NCBI RefSeq assembly: GCF_025698545.1
Contig: NC_068570.1
Coordinates: 58,423,924 to 58,487,923, forward strand
Origin: Gossypium raimondii
Lineage: Eukaryota; Streptophyta; Magnoliopsida; Malvales; Malvaceae
Direction: 5' to 3'
Length of the DNA: 64,000 nt
Part shown: positions 36,860-48,959 of the stretch, in pieces
Numbering within the stretch: position 1 is the first letter of the stretch
How the letters are laid out: every line of letters starts with the position of its first letter
Program-made: the position numbers and the translations under genes
Notes under the pieces: model-generated
Seen by the model: only the letters and a program-made list of their open reading frames with translations
Database searches by the model: none
Told to the model about the DNA's origin: nothing

Positions 36860-37377
36860 ATGGCATTGACTGTCTGTCAAGCAACAATTCTTCCTAGCAG
36901 TTATAGCTCCAATGGGAATCAAATAATTCTCTACTGGATGGAAACTTTTTTCACCTATACTTGCAAGAGGCCACCCATTACCTCTGATCCACCAACAAAT
37001 TTCACTGTAACTAAAAGCAACCATGGCTGATTTCCCTGCCCTTAATGGACAAAGCGTTTCCTATGCAGTTTTACAGTACCTTGCTGGTTCGGCTAACCCT
37101 CCTCATACTGATACTCCTGCCGCCGAGCTTCTGCTTCTCACCCTATTGCATAATTGAAGTTGGATTTGTTGACACTACTAACAAGCTCTTTACACAAAGA
37201 CTTCAAGCCGATTCTATTTTTGTGTTGCCAAAGAGATTAGTCCATTGTCAGTTCATCTGGGCTGAAAACGATTCTAGGATTGTGGTAGTCAGTGGCAGTA
37301 GGGTGACCAGTGATATTATGCTGATAGATGGGCTCATCAAAAAGGGTGGAGTCATGGTCGGTCAAAGTCATGGTTGA
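36860..37377 (+). pseudogene. Germin-like protein pseudogene
   Basis: Germin-like proteins are secreted cupins. Here the pieces lie in order but in different frames. Start MALTVCQ at 36860; then QFFLAVIAPMGIK (signal peptide) in another frame, ending in a stop. TNFTVTKSN leads to MADFPALNGQSVSYAVLQYL and NPPHTDTPAAELL (cupin box 1) from 37023. EVGFVDTTNKLFTQ and FVLPKRLVHCQF (cupin box 2) are in a third frame. At least three frameshifts and stops break it. Box 1 normally has two metal-binding His (HxH); here the second has become Asp (HTD). The mature N terminus with its usual Cys residues is missing. The C-terminal third is unrecognisable. A duplicated and abandoned gene copy is the simplest reading. 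Confidence 0.8.
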
Positions 37378-37508
37378 ATTCTCTTTTTTTCTTAAAAGAA
37401 GATTTAAATGTTGATGATACTATTATTGAAATATTCGTCTTATAAATAAACAAAAAAAATGTTTTAAATTAATTATAAAGAAGTCTCTAACTTTAATTAA
37501 AATAAAAA

Positions 37509-37532
37509 ATATATATATATATATATATATAT
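37509..37532. repeat. (AT)12 microsatellite
   Basis: A run of AT dinucleotides. No gene is seen between 37378 and 38320. Confidence 0.85.
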
Positions 37533-38319
37533 CACATGTCATTTACTCAATAAACTAATTTGTCACCTCATATACATTAGTGGAATAATAGAATTTTTAA
37601 GAGCAATTATTTTAAAATGATCTATTATATAATTTACCCTTAAAAGATTTTAAAATAGAAAACAAAACTTCTTTCTCAAGTTGGTGGTTCTCATTAAAGT
37701 AGTTGCCTTTTATCTCAGTTTTCATGAATTTATAATTTTTAATTACAATATTCTATCATTTTTTTTCGTATTTTTATACTGCTTTACGTCTATATTTAAA
37801 GTTTGTGATTATCTCTCTTAACAATCTTATTTTCAAAGTGAAAATTCTATCATTTTCTTTTCCTCATTGATATTCTAATATAATACTACGATATCACCCT
37901 TTATAACTTTTTATAATTTATAAATGAATTTTACACTTACAAGTATAATATAATAATAATTAATGTGTTAAAATAATACTTTAATGGATTAATATAAAAT
38001 GAGGCTTGTCATAGAAATCTTATCTTAGGACTATTGGCTCACATACCTATGCATATTTCTTTTTTCAACATACCTACGCATGTTGCTTCAATTCAATGAT
38101 TGGATTGCATTGCAACGTAAAGCAAGAAATTTGATTTTTTTTACTGTGTTTTTACAATGGTAATTCATTATTTAGTTAATTAAACATATTTTTTTTACTG
38201 TGGATTTTGGAATTTAATTATTATCTAGATACTCACATTTTAAAGTAGAACTTTGGAGTATTTTAAACAGATATTCTCATTTTATTAAATAAGAGATATA
38301 AAAGAGTTATAATCCAGAC

Positions 38320-38600
38320 AGATATAACCTAAAGGTAGTTAAAGCTCTGTCCATAAATGGGTCGGTAGACTTAGATATTATTTTGTTTAGAAAGATTTAA
38401 CGACTTGTGGATTCTGAAGGATAGTGTGATGTTAGATATGTACTTAGGGAATGCAATTTAATAGCGGATCAACTGGCGAAGTTTAGCCTATAACGTGGTA
38501 GTCAAGCTTACAGATTTTTGAAGTGCCTCTTGATGCTATGTCTCTAGTTCTTCAACAAGACAAAGTCTTTAGGGCTTAATAGCATTTGATTTGACGTATC
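38320..38600 (+). pseudogene. LINE RNase H-domain remnant
   Basis: Broken frames read EVVKALS, then LFRKI, RLVDSEG, then VRYVLRECNLIADQLAKFSL and GSQAYRF. This matches the last part of the RNase H domain of plant LINE-type (non-LTR) polyproteins, where 'R-E-x-N-x-x-A-D-x-L-A' contains the final catalytic Asp region. Stops interrupt it. No reverse transcriptase is adjacent, so it is a truncated relic. Confidence 0.6.
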
Positions 38601-39004
38601 TTTGTTCTATTTTTCACCAAAAACATATCTTAGGAATTGGTTAAATTACGTGAGAGATCTTTGTATTATAGGAATCGAACTAAATTAATCTTTTAAATTA
38701 TTTTTTAATTGTAAATTCAAATTGTAACAAAGTTAGCTTTTACTATATAAAAATATCTTGAAAATTATTTTGTAATTGTAGTTCAATTCCTAAAATAAAA
38801 ATCATTTACAAAACCATAAAAATTTTAAAAATATTAATTCATTAAATAGTAAATGTTAACTCTATTTCAATTTGGCATTATTTAATTCTTTTTAGTACTA
38901 CATGAAATTAAATTGATCCATTTAATAATAAAGGACTAATTTGATTAGGTCCTATAATAAGGGACCTATCAAGTACATTCACCCTTAAGAATGGGTACAT
39001 ATCT

Positions 39005-39028
39005 TTAATTAATTAATTAATTAATTAA
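39005..39028. repeat. (AATT)6 microsatellite
   Basis: Tetranucleotide run TTAATTAATT. The stretch 38600-40180 is otherwise AT-rich with no gene; 39340-39720 has repeat-like phrases in inverted order (TTTAGTTTTTTTACTTTTATTTCATG and its complement), a possible old MITE. Confidence 0.8.
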
Positions 39029-40179
39029 AAGGAAAAAGGAAAAGGTAGGTAAAGGGTAAAGTAAAGAATAAGTTGGGGACAAAAGAGCTAAAAGCTTAAA
39101 GACAAATTCACATCAATTTGAATTTTTTTTCCAATTTCGACTATAATTTTTTAATTTCTTATTAAAATTTATTCTATTCTTAAAATTAATTTATTAAATA
39201 ATTAAATTTAAATTCAAATATTGTTTTTAATATTTCAAGAAATTTTTTTACGAAAAATGCTATTAAAATCCCTTTAATAAACATTACTCCATAAAATAAA
39301 TAAAAGAAGATTTTCATGATGAAAATAGGGACATATTATTTCACAAGTAACCTTAAAAATTGACATATGCAGAAGTTTTGTATTTTTTAAATTAGAAATT
39401 TAGTTTTTTTACTTTTATTTCATGGAATTTAGTCCTCTATTTTTCAGATTTTAAAATTCAAGTCCAATTGTTAACACTACTAAATTCTTTTTGTTAAATT
39501 TATTGCTATGATATTTTGAAATAATAAAAAACTTGATAGTCATGTAATTAAAAAATAACTTTGTAATTAACTTGAATATAAGAAAAAAAGATTTAATAGT
39601 GTTACCAATTGGATATGAATTTTAAATCAAAACTAGAGAGACTAAATTTCATGAAATAAAAGTACAAGACTAAATTCTCAATTTTCAAAAAGTACATAGA
39701 CTTTCGACATATTTTAACATCTTCTAAATATCTATTTTTAATATATTTTTATACCTTATAGAATATTTATCAACCCTAATATTACTAACGTCGTATACCA
39801 AATATTTTACCTTGATTTTATTAATTTTTAAATATAAAATATTTATTTTATATATAAATTATTAAAAATAACTTATTGAGTATATAAATAAAATTTAAAA
39901 AAATAGATGGTTTAGATAAAATTGAGTTTGATTACTTTTTATAATTTTTAAAAATCAAAATACTAAAAAATAGCTGTAATTTTTTACAAAATCAAAATAC
40001 TATAAAAAAAACACAAGTTAAACGTAAACCGTTAGATCGATGATGGTAACTCTCAATCAAACGGTTCTCGAAATTTCTAAATTTTTGTATCTCCCCGTTC
40101 GTCATTCTTACCGAACAAAAGCCAAAAACATATAATAATTTATTTATTTTTATTTTCAAAAGAGCTCTTTGTTTTGAGT

Positions 40180-41190
40180 AAACAATGGGGCAGAACAGCT
40201 GAGGCTATATTTTCTCGAGAAAATTAAATAAAAGTCCAGAAACAAGAAGTGGGTTTTCAAGAGCATTATCAGTTATTTGATTGAGGCTTTTTCGTTTTTT
40301 CATATACGATCAGATTATTCAAAATCTCAGGTATGTTCCGATCTTTTCCAATAATTATTTTTTTAATCATTTAGGTCTTTACTTACTATTAATTTATCCA
40401 AATTACTTCTTTCTTTTAGTTAATTTCTGGGTTAATTTCAGTTTCCTTAAAAGAATAGCTTAACTATTTAAAATATTTGAACTTTTATTTGTATTTGAGT
40501 TGAAGTCATGTTATTGTGAATATATTGCTTTGGGTTATGAAAATTATGACTGGGAATCTGATGATTGCTTTACTTCAATATGACCTTTTGAAAACTTGAA
40601 CTTTTTGTTTGGGTTTTCATTTATGATTTTTTTTTTTTTATGAATTTGGTGTGGAAATCTCAGATCTTCTCTTCAGACCTTCTTGTATTTTACCATTTTC
40701 GAAGTCAAGTCGGATCGGACCTTGAACGTAAAAAGTTCTTTTTGGCGCCAATTTTCTCCATTCTCTAGACTCGAGACGGAGACCTTACTTTAAGAGCACA
40801 ATGTTCCTTAGGGGTTGGTGTAAATGCAGTTCTGTTTATGCTGTAGACTGTAGTTGCTTTGTTGTTGGTGCATCGTTTTGGTGACCTGATCAGTTGCTCA
40901 ATTTTGCTTCTCAGTAATGTGATGCCTCATGACCATGTTATCACTACTTGCATACATGCTTATAGTCACTCCAGAATTTTAAGATATGCGTTATTGTATG
41001 ATTAGTTTGATAATTTATTCTATGCTCAATTTCGTGGCAGCTTTTATGTAAAGTGGGAATACAGGCAGCGCTAGGTGATTTAGCCTACTTGGCACAGATT
41101 TATAAGTTTGGGGGAGGAAAGCAGTATATATCCAGAAAGTCAACAAGTGACCTATGCTTTCGTACTTTCTAATTTGGTCGACGGACTTAG
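40180..41190 (+). promoter_or_regulatory. 5' leader of the RING ligase gene, with intron and upstream ORFs
   Basis: A leader exon probably ends at 40330 (AAATCTCAG|gtatgt) and continues at 41041 after a 710-bp intron (tggcag|CTTTTATG). The spliced leader holds an AUG directly followed by a stop (ATGTAA, 41046-41051) and a 25-codon upstream ORF (41154-41231) that overlaps the main start out of frame. If the first exon includes 40184, a five-codon ORF also exists there. Leader introns and upstream ORFs often set plant expression levels. Transcript limits are inferred. Confidence 0.5.
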
Positions 41191-44100
41191 ATGGACAGTT
41201 CTTCTCTAGAAGAATGCAATCAGCAAACTGACCATTTCCCTTTGTTAATGGAACGAGTTGAAAGCCATAGTGATCGAGACCACATTATTAACATCACAAG
41301 GCATGACGATGATACTTCATCAAGCTCGTCCCGGGATGAGCGACCTTCTGGAGTGAACTTAACAGAGAGTGAAGATAGACCTTCAGGCAGCACACAAGCT
41401 GCCACTAATCCGACTCCTTTCTCAAATAGATTGCACTCTAGGAGTTCGTCATTCTTGAGGAGAAGTGATGGATATGGTCGACGTCGTAGGAGCCCTTTAA
41501 ATTCTGGATTATGGATTTCTGTTGAGTTAGTTGTCACTGTGAGTCAGATTATAGCATCTATTGTGGTGCTGGCATTGTCAAGAAACGAAAAGCCTCAAAC
41601 TCCATTGTTTGCATGGATTGTTGGTTATGCATCTGGTTGTATTGCTACACTTCCTATTCTTTATTGGCGTTTTCTTAACCGCAATGTGGGTAGCGACCAA
41701 GATTTGACACACTCACATCAAGGTTCTTCTAATGGCAATCCCAGTGAGACTACACCTTATACAGCTATTGCAGTTACTCAAGCTTCAGATGAGGATAATA
41801 ATCGCATCATTGAATCCGCTACAAGGAACACTCGGATTGCAGGAACCTTAAGTACAAGGTGCGCTTGCATTTGTTATTCGGTTGCCGCTTTATGTCTACT
41901 TTTGGGTTAATAAAACTCCATATTGCTCTTTCTTTTTATACCATAAAGATGGAAATAGTGGATTGGGAAATACTTTGCATCATGAACTTCCTTGAACATG
42001 TCATCAATGATTAATAGAGTAATTATTAGTACATATTGAATAAATCTTTCTAAGAGCATGAAAAGAAAAAATTGTTACGGCTCCTCCATATTTTTTGGTT
42101 GATTTCTTCTCAACTCTTTATTTCTCATGAAGTATCCATATCCGAAACCTGTATCCGATACATGAATGGTGGGAACATGACTTCCAATGATCCTTCAGAT
42201 ATGTGGAAAAACTTAGAAAATTCTAGCCTTACCCGTGTAGGACACATACTCTTATTCAACACTCACTCTTGAGTCCAAGTAACACAGTCGTCTTTATCTA
42301 TGTTCTCGCTTAGTGGGAATTGATTTGCAAGACTTTTATGATGTTGGTGGTATCTGAATGAAATGATGGTGCTTATGCAGCAGTGATAGTGTGGGAATAG
42401 GGTGAAGAAGAGGATGATGATTCAGTTGTATGTTTATGCCAATAATGCAAAATTCAATGGTGTTACCATTAACATCTTTGTTTTTAAGTGTTTGTTATGA
42501 ATGGTGCCGGAGGAAGTATTGGCTTTTGTTACAATAGTGGCAGTGGTAATGGAAATTGATATATATTCTGCCCATTATTTTAGATCTTCTGCAAAGTTCA
42601 CTAAGTTTTTGTTTAGAAATCCTCCTAATTGTCATTTCTTGTGTGATAAACCAAGGATATGTTTTGGATGATTATTGAAAATTAGCTGGAGTAAGCAAAA
42701 CGAGCCTAGTAAATCTTGTTGATTTACACAGATAAATACAAAATTGAGATATTAGTAGTCTTTTATCGTCTATTTTGGTGACAACAGTCCCATCTGTGTT
42801 CTTCAATTGTTATAGATTCATGCTCAAATGGTGAATATGCATCTCAAAAGTTTCTATATATTCTCTATATTATCAGTTAGATGTCACCGAGTGAAGAATT
42901 GGCTTCTAATATGCAGGCTCAATGGATTAGTAGACCATTTCAAGATGGCCCTAGATTGTTTTTTCGCAGTGTGGTTTGTCGTTGGCAATGTCTGGATATT
43001 TGGAGGTCACTCATCTCCATCTGATGCTCCTAAATTGTACAGGTACAATGCGGACTAAAAATATCTATTGCTCTCTGTTTTTGACTCGAGACTTGCAATT
43101 TTGTTAGGGTTTATAAACTGTTTATTGGTTCCATTGCAGGTTATGTATAGTGTTCCTTACTTTTAGCTGTATTGGATATGCCATGCCATTCATACTATGT
43201 GCAACAATTTGTTGCTGCTTGCCCTGCATAGTTTCTATCCTTGGTATCCAAGAGGATTTTTCACCAACTAGAGGAGCCTCCAGGGAAATTATAAATGCAT
43301 TGCCGACATTCAAATTTAAATCCAAGAAAACCGGAAATGTAAACAATCAGGAAATTTCAGCTAGTGAAGGTGGGGTCCTGGCTGCAGGGACGGCAAAGGA
43401 ACGTGTTATATCCGGGGAAGATGCAGTAAGTTCGATACTTGCAATTTACTGACAGTTTATTGATCTCTCTTCACGTTAACTTTACTTGCACCTGGATACT
43501 TGCTACTAGGATCAAACTGGGTGAAACTGTACAAATTTAACTATGTACGGCATTAAGGGTATAATCAAGCTAAGTCAAGCACTCAAGCTCAAGATGTAGG
43601 AAGCTCAGTTTGACCTTGAGTTAAAATTCAGGGCTTCTAGCTCAATTCAACTAATTGTGTTCTACTTTTAAAGCTTGAGCTTGTTCGAATAAAAATCAAA
43701 TCGTTTGAACTTGTTTGATTAGGCTCGATAAAGCTAGTATACCTAGTAGAAAATAAGCTTGAATTTTATGATCCACTTCTAACTACACAATTTGTATTCG
43801 AACTCAAAGTTCAAGTTCAAATTGAGATTTTGCAATACTTAATAAAAATAATATATATATATATTGAAAAATAAAAGCCCCCTGATTATGCTTGTGAACT
43901 ATTTGATTCAAGTATTAGATACTTGATTTTATCTCACTTGATAATTCAAGCTACTTTAGCTCAAGCTCGACTAAAAAATAATCAAGCTGACTTTGAGTTG
44001 TTTGTTATTTCTTTAGTTGAATCCGAGTAGTTTGTGAATATAGATTTCTCATTTACACCCCTGTACAAAGTAATTCAATATTATGTATTTGCTGAATTGA

Positions 44101-44379
44101 GCTATCAGTTTGTTCCACTTGACTTGTGGTATCGTTAATGATTTTTGCCACTCCGGGATAATACTATTACAGCTTACTAACTCAATATGTTGCCAGGTTT
44201 GTTGTATTTGCTTGGCTAAATTTGCAGATGATGATGAGCTGAGGGAGCTGCCGTGCCTCCATGTCTTCCATGTGGAGTGTGTAGATAAATGGTTAAAAAT
44301 CAATGCGTCTTGTCCCCTATGTAAAACCGAAATTAGTGAGAGCAGCAGTGGTTCACCATTAGCCCAAGATTCGCATTAA
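41191..44379 (+). CDS. Membrane RING-H2 E3 ubiquitin ligase (At1g12760/At1g63170 type)
   Basis: Predicted E3 ubiquitin ligase anchored in a membrane. Four coding exons: 41191-41858, 42917-43042, 43140-43425 and 44197-44379, all GT-AG, giving 420 residues, close to the family's usual length of about 400. The N-terminal 100 residues are polar and Ser-rich, ending in a basic GRRRR. Hydrophobic segments are at about 107-129, 138-159, 234-251 and 266-298, so four or five membrane spans. The RING-H2 finger at the C terminus is complete: C362, C365, C380, H382, H385, C388, C399, C402, with the E2-contact Trp W392. The family signature DCFFAVWFVVGNVWIFGG is present. Substrates are unknown. Intron 1 is 1,058 bp; intron 3 (770 bp) holds a hAT-like element. 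The start was chosen because it opens the conserved MDSSS frame and no upstream in-frame ATG is seen. Confidence 0.93.
43553..44062. mobile_element. hAT-like non-autonomous element in RING-gene intron 3
   Basis: The block starts TAAGGGTATAATCAAGC and its right end, complemented, reads AGGGGTGTAAATGAGAAA, a typical hAT-like end. Inside are many CAAGCTCAAG/GCTTGAGC phrases in both orientations. Flanks GTACGGCA and GTACAAAG are at best a decayed 8-bp duplication. No coding capacity. Confidence 0.45.
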
Positions 44380-45970
44380 CAGTGCAGGCAAGACAATCGT
44401 CAATGGACGAATGATTGGTAATGTCTTCAATGTTTTACTTTGTTCTACTGGTTCTTGCATTTAAGTTTGAGTCGAGTCAAGTCGAGTCGTCACGAGTCCC
44501 CCATGCAAGAGATACAAATATATAGTTAGGCTATCGTCAAAAAAGAAACTTGGAATGCTATATACTAAAAAAGATTGTTTCTTGAGGCTAACCTCACTTG
44601 TTCATACAAAAATTATTTTGGTTGCTATTGTTCTTTTTTACCATGTTATGTGTAAACATAACTGTCTTGAATTTTGTTGGAACATTTCCATCTAAAGTTG
44701 GATATTTGGTGGTTCTTACTCATGCTCTATTTATTATTTATTAAAGGTTTAATTATGAATTCCGTCCAAATTACTACTCTTATGAATTTTATAAACTTTA
44801 ATATTTTTTTTAAATTACTATTTTGCCCCATGCTCATGAGGCAACTGTTGGAAAAGTATTAGTTGTGCTTCTACATAAAAATAGGTACTGAATGCAAAGT
44901 AGATATTGGTACATTGATTCTTAACCAAAATTTTTATGGAGATTGATATATGTGACTGGGTTAGACTTAAGCATGATATTAATACAATTTATGCTTGTTC
45001 AAGCTCAAAGTTGGTCCGAAATTTGAACTATGGTTTATAAATGGGATAAATACTAAAACTATACATGAACTATGATTTAATGTGCAATTGTATATATAAA
45101 CTTTGATTTTGTGCAATTTTATATATAGAATTTTGATTTGATCTAATTCTTTATTAACACAATTATTCAGTATAACATTATTTTATATTTATATATTACA
45201 TATATAAATAATTATATTTATCCAAAATAAAAATAAATTGATGAATTTTTATTTTTATAAATATGTATGATTAAATCAAAATTAAAGTTTAAATTATATA
45301 TTTGAATCACAATTAGAGTTTCATGTATATAATTACATCAAATTAAAGTTTATGTATATAATTACACATTAAATCAAAATTTATGTATAATTTTGAGATT
45401 TATCTCTTTATAATTAGGTTGAATTTAGTTTATAATTTATTTGGGATTGGGTATTTGGGTGAGGTTTATATTGTGCATTGGATTAAGTAAAATGATATTG
45501 GATTGAGTATAAAACTATTTATTAATTAAAAATTAAAATTGGTTTATCCGGTTAAAATTAAAATCGAATCGATTGAATTATTTAAATTGATAATCGAATT
45601 AATAAAAGAATTTGATTTATTTAATTTAATGGAGTCGATTTATTTAAATAAAGTCCAATAATCGAATTAATCAATTTTTTGAGTACCTAATTTAAAGCCT
45701 CTACCCCATCGGCTGAAGTATAATATTAAATTCTCAATTGGAAGCCATGTTAATGATACTTTGCCCCTTTATTGCACCACCACAAAGATGGGGAGTAAGT
45801 TGTTTATGATTTGCTGGTTATTTTTGGGAGGAAAACTTTTGGAGTTATTTTATTTTTGTTTAAAATTGTTTGCTATAATGGAGATTTAATTGTTTTATTA
45901 TTGATCTTTTTTCAAGATAGTTTTTTTTTTTTTGATTATTTCGTCAAAATTGCTGAAAAGAAAAAATTGT
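44380..45970. other. RING-gene 3' flank, no gene
   Basis: The first few hundred bases are probably the 3' untranslated region. Further on is AT-rich repeat-like DNA, including direct repeats of 'TAATTACA...TTAAAGTTTATGTATATAA' (45260-45390) and an AATCGAATT-rich patch (45550-45680) resembling a MITE. Confidence 0.4.
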
Positions 45971-45980
45971 CTTCACATTG

Positions 45981-46596
45981 TAGGTATGAGCGTTCAATCA
46001 AATTGAGTGCATAAGTCGTATTTTATCATTCTAACTCAATTTGAATTTTATTCGAATCGAGTCGAGTGAAATGAAATTTGAGTCGAATCGGGTGAAATTG
46101 TTCGAGTTAAAATTAAAAAATTAAACATGTCAAATAAAAATATTATTAAAATATAATTAATTCCAAATTAGAATACATAAATTTGAAAAAAATAATAATA
46201 AAATAAGATTCTTGAGTATGATAAATTTGAATAATTAATTAGGTCCCAAAATTATTATTTTAGAAAATTTTAATTTTTAACCTTTTTACATACGTTTTAG
46301 AATTTTTATATATTTTTAAATATAATTTTGAAATTTTATAAATATTTTGAGTTGTAAAATTATCTTGAATTTTTAAAATTATTTTGAAATTTTTGTTAAG
46401 AGAGAGACCAATTTGCTTATTTTCAAAGTTGACAGTGACTAAAAAGGTATTTACACCAATATGTTATTCGAACCATTGGAATTATTCGAGTTATTTGAAT
46501 TGCAAAAATCAACTTGACTCGAACTCGATTCAATTAACTCGAAATTCGAAATCTTTTTCAATTTTTTCAAATCGAATTGAGTTTTACTCACCCCTA
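45981..46596. mobile_element. 616-bp hAT-like MITE with flanking ACATTG
   Basis: The left end is TAGGTATGAGCGTTCAATC; the complement of the right end is TAGGGGTGAGTAAAACTCA. Both run into TCGAATCGAGTCGAGT-like blocks, so the subterminal regions are inverted too. ACATTG sits directly on both sides (45975-45980 and 46597-46602). No transposase is encoded. Outside it, 46603-47900 shows no gene. Confidence 0.65.
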
Positions 46597-47905
46597 ACAT
46601 TGAGTTTATGAGAAGATTGTTGCTGGACTTATATTAGAAGAGGCAACCACAACCAACCCACAACATTGTATTAGTTGGCAATTTTTAACAATGTTATTTT
46701 ACTTTTAGATGAATAATTTTATATGCCTAAAAATATTTAGGCATGACTCATACAAGCAAGGATCGAAAGTTTTATATTTCATAAAGATAATATGAAGCTT
46801 GATTAAGAGTCACGAAGGATAAAAAAATTGTATCGATCAAATTTAGGAGTTGAAGTTAAGGTTTAATGAATATTTCAGAGATTAAAATATTATTTGAAGA
46901 GATTCCTATAATAGGAATCGAATAAATCATTGATTGATGTTCGCTATTTATACTTATTGATATGCGGACTTGAAGAGAGAAAAGAAAGATTGACTAACTT
47001 ATGTACTCATAGTTTGAAGAGTAGGTTTAGAGAAGAACACTTTGATGTATGAAATTTGTATGACATTTTATTCTGATTATTTTTAACGCATATTTAAATA
47101 AAATATATAAAATTAAAAAGAAACTAAAAATATTGCTTTAAAAGGGATAACATAATTGCGTATTTATCATTCATTTGATTGATAAATATAAGAGACTTTT
47201 GTACATTTATTGACAACAAAAGTTTGATGGAGAGGTTGGAAAACAAAATTCTCCAAACAAGGGTCCGATAAGAGTTTTAACTATTACTTTATTCAAGTCA
47301 AGATGAAATGATAGAGATTATTATAATTATATTTATTTATTTATTTATTTGGATAAATAGATTATTAATTACTTGTCGAGCAAATCAGGTAGACCTATTC
47401 ACTGATCAAACTAAAATAGAATAATAAGAAAATATTTTAATTGAAACTTAATTATAAATTTAAATAAACATTATAATACTTTTTAATATTTAAGTAAAAA
47501 GGGTTGGCGAGTCAAACTCGATTTAAACCCAAACATGAAAATTTTAAGCAACCGAGATATGTTGGCCTAATCTAGCTCAGGGTCAGGTCTAAGATCAAGC
47601 TTGAATTTATTTTGAATAATAAAAACATATTCTTACGTAAATTTAATTACAAAAAAAATTGGTCTTTGATACAATAACAATAAATTCCTAGCAAAAATAG
47701 TAATGAATTTTTTAATTCCACAAATGAAATTAAAAAAATTAATGGTATGAATGCCAAACTTTTCTTAAACCTAGTGTGAAACCTAAAAGCTATATTAAAT
47801 ATTTTTCTTATAAAATATTAATATCAATATAAAAAAATAAATTCTAGAATTATTTTAAAATTGTCACAATTTTTTTCCAATTGCTCAAACTTGAGTGACA
47901 TGTAT

Positions 47906-47931
47906 GTATATATATATATATATATATATAA
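47906..47931. repeat. (TA)n microsatellite
   Basis: TA dinucleotide run about 75 bases beyond the stop codon of the small secreted peptide gene. Confidence 0.85.
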
Positions 47932-48004
47932 TAAATAATAACTTATTGAGGTATTAATTTAATAATTTTAGTTTTTTTAAAATTTATTGAACATACCGGC
48001 GAAG

Positions 48005-48226
48005 TCAGAGTTGTGGAGGTTTGGGCGGTACTTTGTGACCACATCGATCATAGCAACTAAACACACAGGGTAGTTTTTTATCCCCCAATACAAGTGCACA
48101 TTTCCAAAAATTACATTTCAGAATGCATTTGAATTTTACTGCTTCGATGCTGGTGGCTAATATTGTTGTCATTAAAACAATTACTAGAACAACTTTACTT
48201 TCGCGGTTTGTAATAACGGACACCAT
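48005..48226 (-). CDS. Small secreted six-cysteine peptide, thionin-like
   Basis: A 73-residue single-exon frame. Residues 1-29 form a signal peptide (hydrophobic VVLVIVLMTTILATS, cleavage likely after IEA at 27-29). The mature part of about 44 residues is basic and has six Cys: C34, C38, C43, C54, C58, C62, spaced C-x3-C-x4-C-x10-C-x3-C-x3-C, with a Pro-rich tail (VPPKPPQL). Such small secreted Cys-rich peptides in plants include thionin-like proteins, with roles in defence or reproductive signalling. The exact family is not certain: true thionins have other spacing and usually an acidic prodomain, which is absent. The paired CxxxC motifs could also form a helical hairpin. It stands alone between repeats, with no linked relative in the window, and expression cannot be judged from sequence. 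Confidence 0.65.
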   Translation of the reverse strand: MVSVITNRESKVVLVIVLMTTILATSIEAVKFKCILKCNFWKCALVLGDKKLPCVFSCYDRCGHKVPPKPPQL

Positions 48227-48799
48227 TTTCTTCCTTTTCTCTATTCATTTAATTTATCTTTTTCTATGATTTTCTCTACTTAATTTATAAACTTAGAAAT
48301 CAGGTTTTTCGTAAAATAAAGATACACAATTAATTCAAAGATCCTAAAATTAAGTAAATGAAAGGTTATTGTTTTATGTATATTTAAAGGATTTGACTTT
48401 GTATGGATTCAAATTATTGCGTTTAAGTTATTTTGAATTTGAATTGGTTAAAGTACTTTTAATGTTTTTTCCGAGTTTAAAGCAAATTTGAAATAAACGT
48501 ATTTAAATAATTTTAAATTTTTATGTTAAATTAATTCAAATTATTCGCTTTGAATACCAAATAAGAAAATTGAGTGTGCTCCAGGTTAATATTGATGTTA
48601 CATATGATTGTACGCGATATGAATATGCTTATTTTTAGGGGTGAAGATAAAATTCTGGAGAATGCCCTAAGGCCTAAATGCATTTATATGGATATAACTA
48701 ATGAAAGACTTATAAAATGTATTTTTTTTCATAAAATATATTAACAAATATAAAAATAATTTATTGATGTTAAAAATATATCTCCTAATTTATTGATTA

Positions 48800-48940
48800 A
48801 ATCTTAATTTGATCGGTATCGGCATTGTTCCCAGTGTAAAAGGATTTGAGTTTGAGCCCATTAAAATAAAATTTTTTTCTCCTATTTAAGTGTTGAGATG
48901 AGCTATAGGTAATTTTAGGCATAATATGAGATAAAAAAAT
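48800..48940 (+). mobile_element. tRNA-derived SINE copy 5
   Basis: The head reads CTTAATTTGATCGGTATCGG, followed by a B-box-like GAGTTTGAGCCC, 'CTCCTATTTAAGTGTTGAGA' and 'GTAATTTTAGGCATAATATG', then an A-rich tail. It is more diverged than copies 1-3. Confidence 0.55.
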
Positions 48941-48959
48941 GTGTCAAAGTAACCTACAT

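Noticed and set aside
41220..41537. 105-codon minus-strand frame
   Set aside because: It is antisense to exon 1 of the RING ligase, whose sense frame is clearly conserved.
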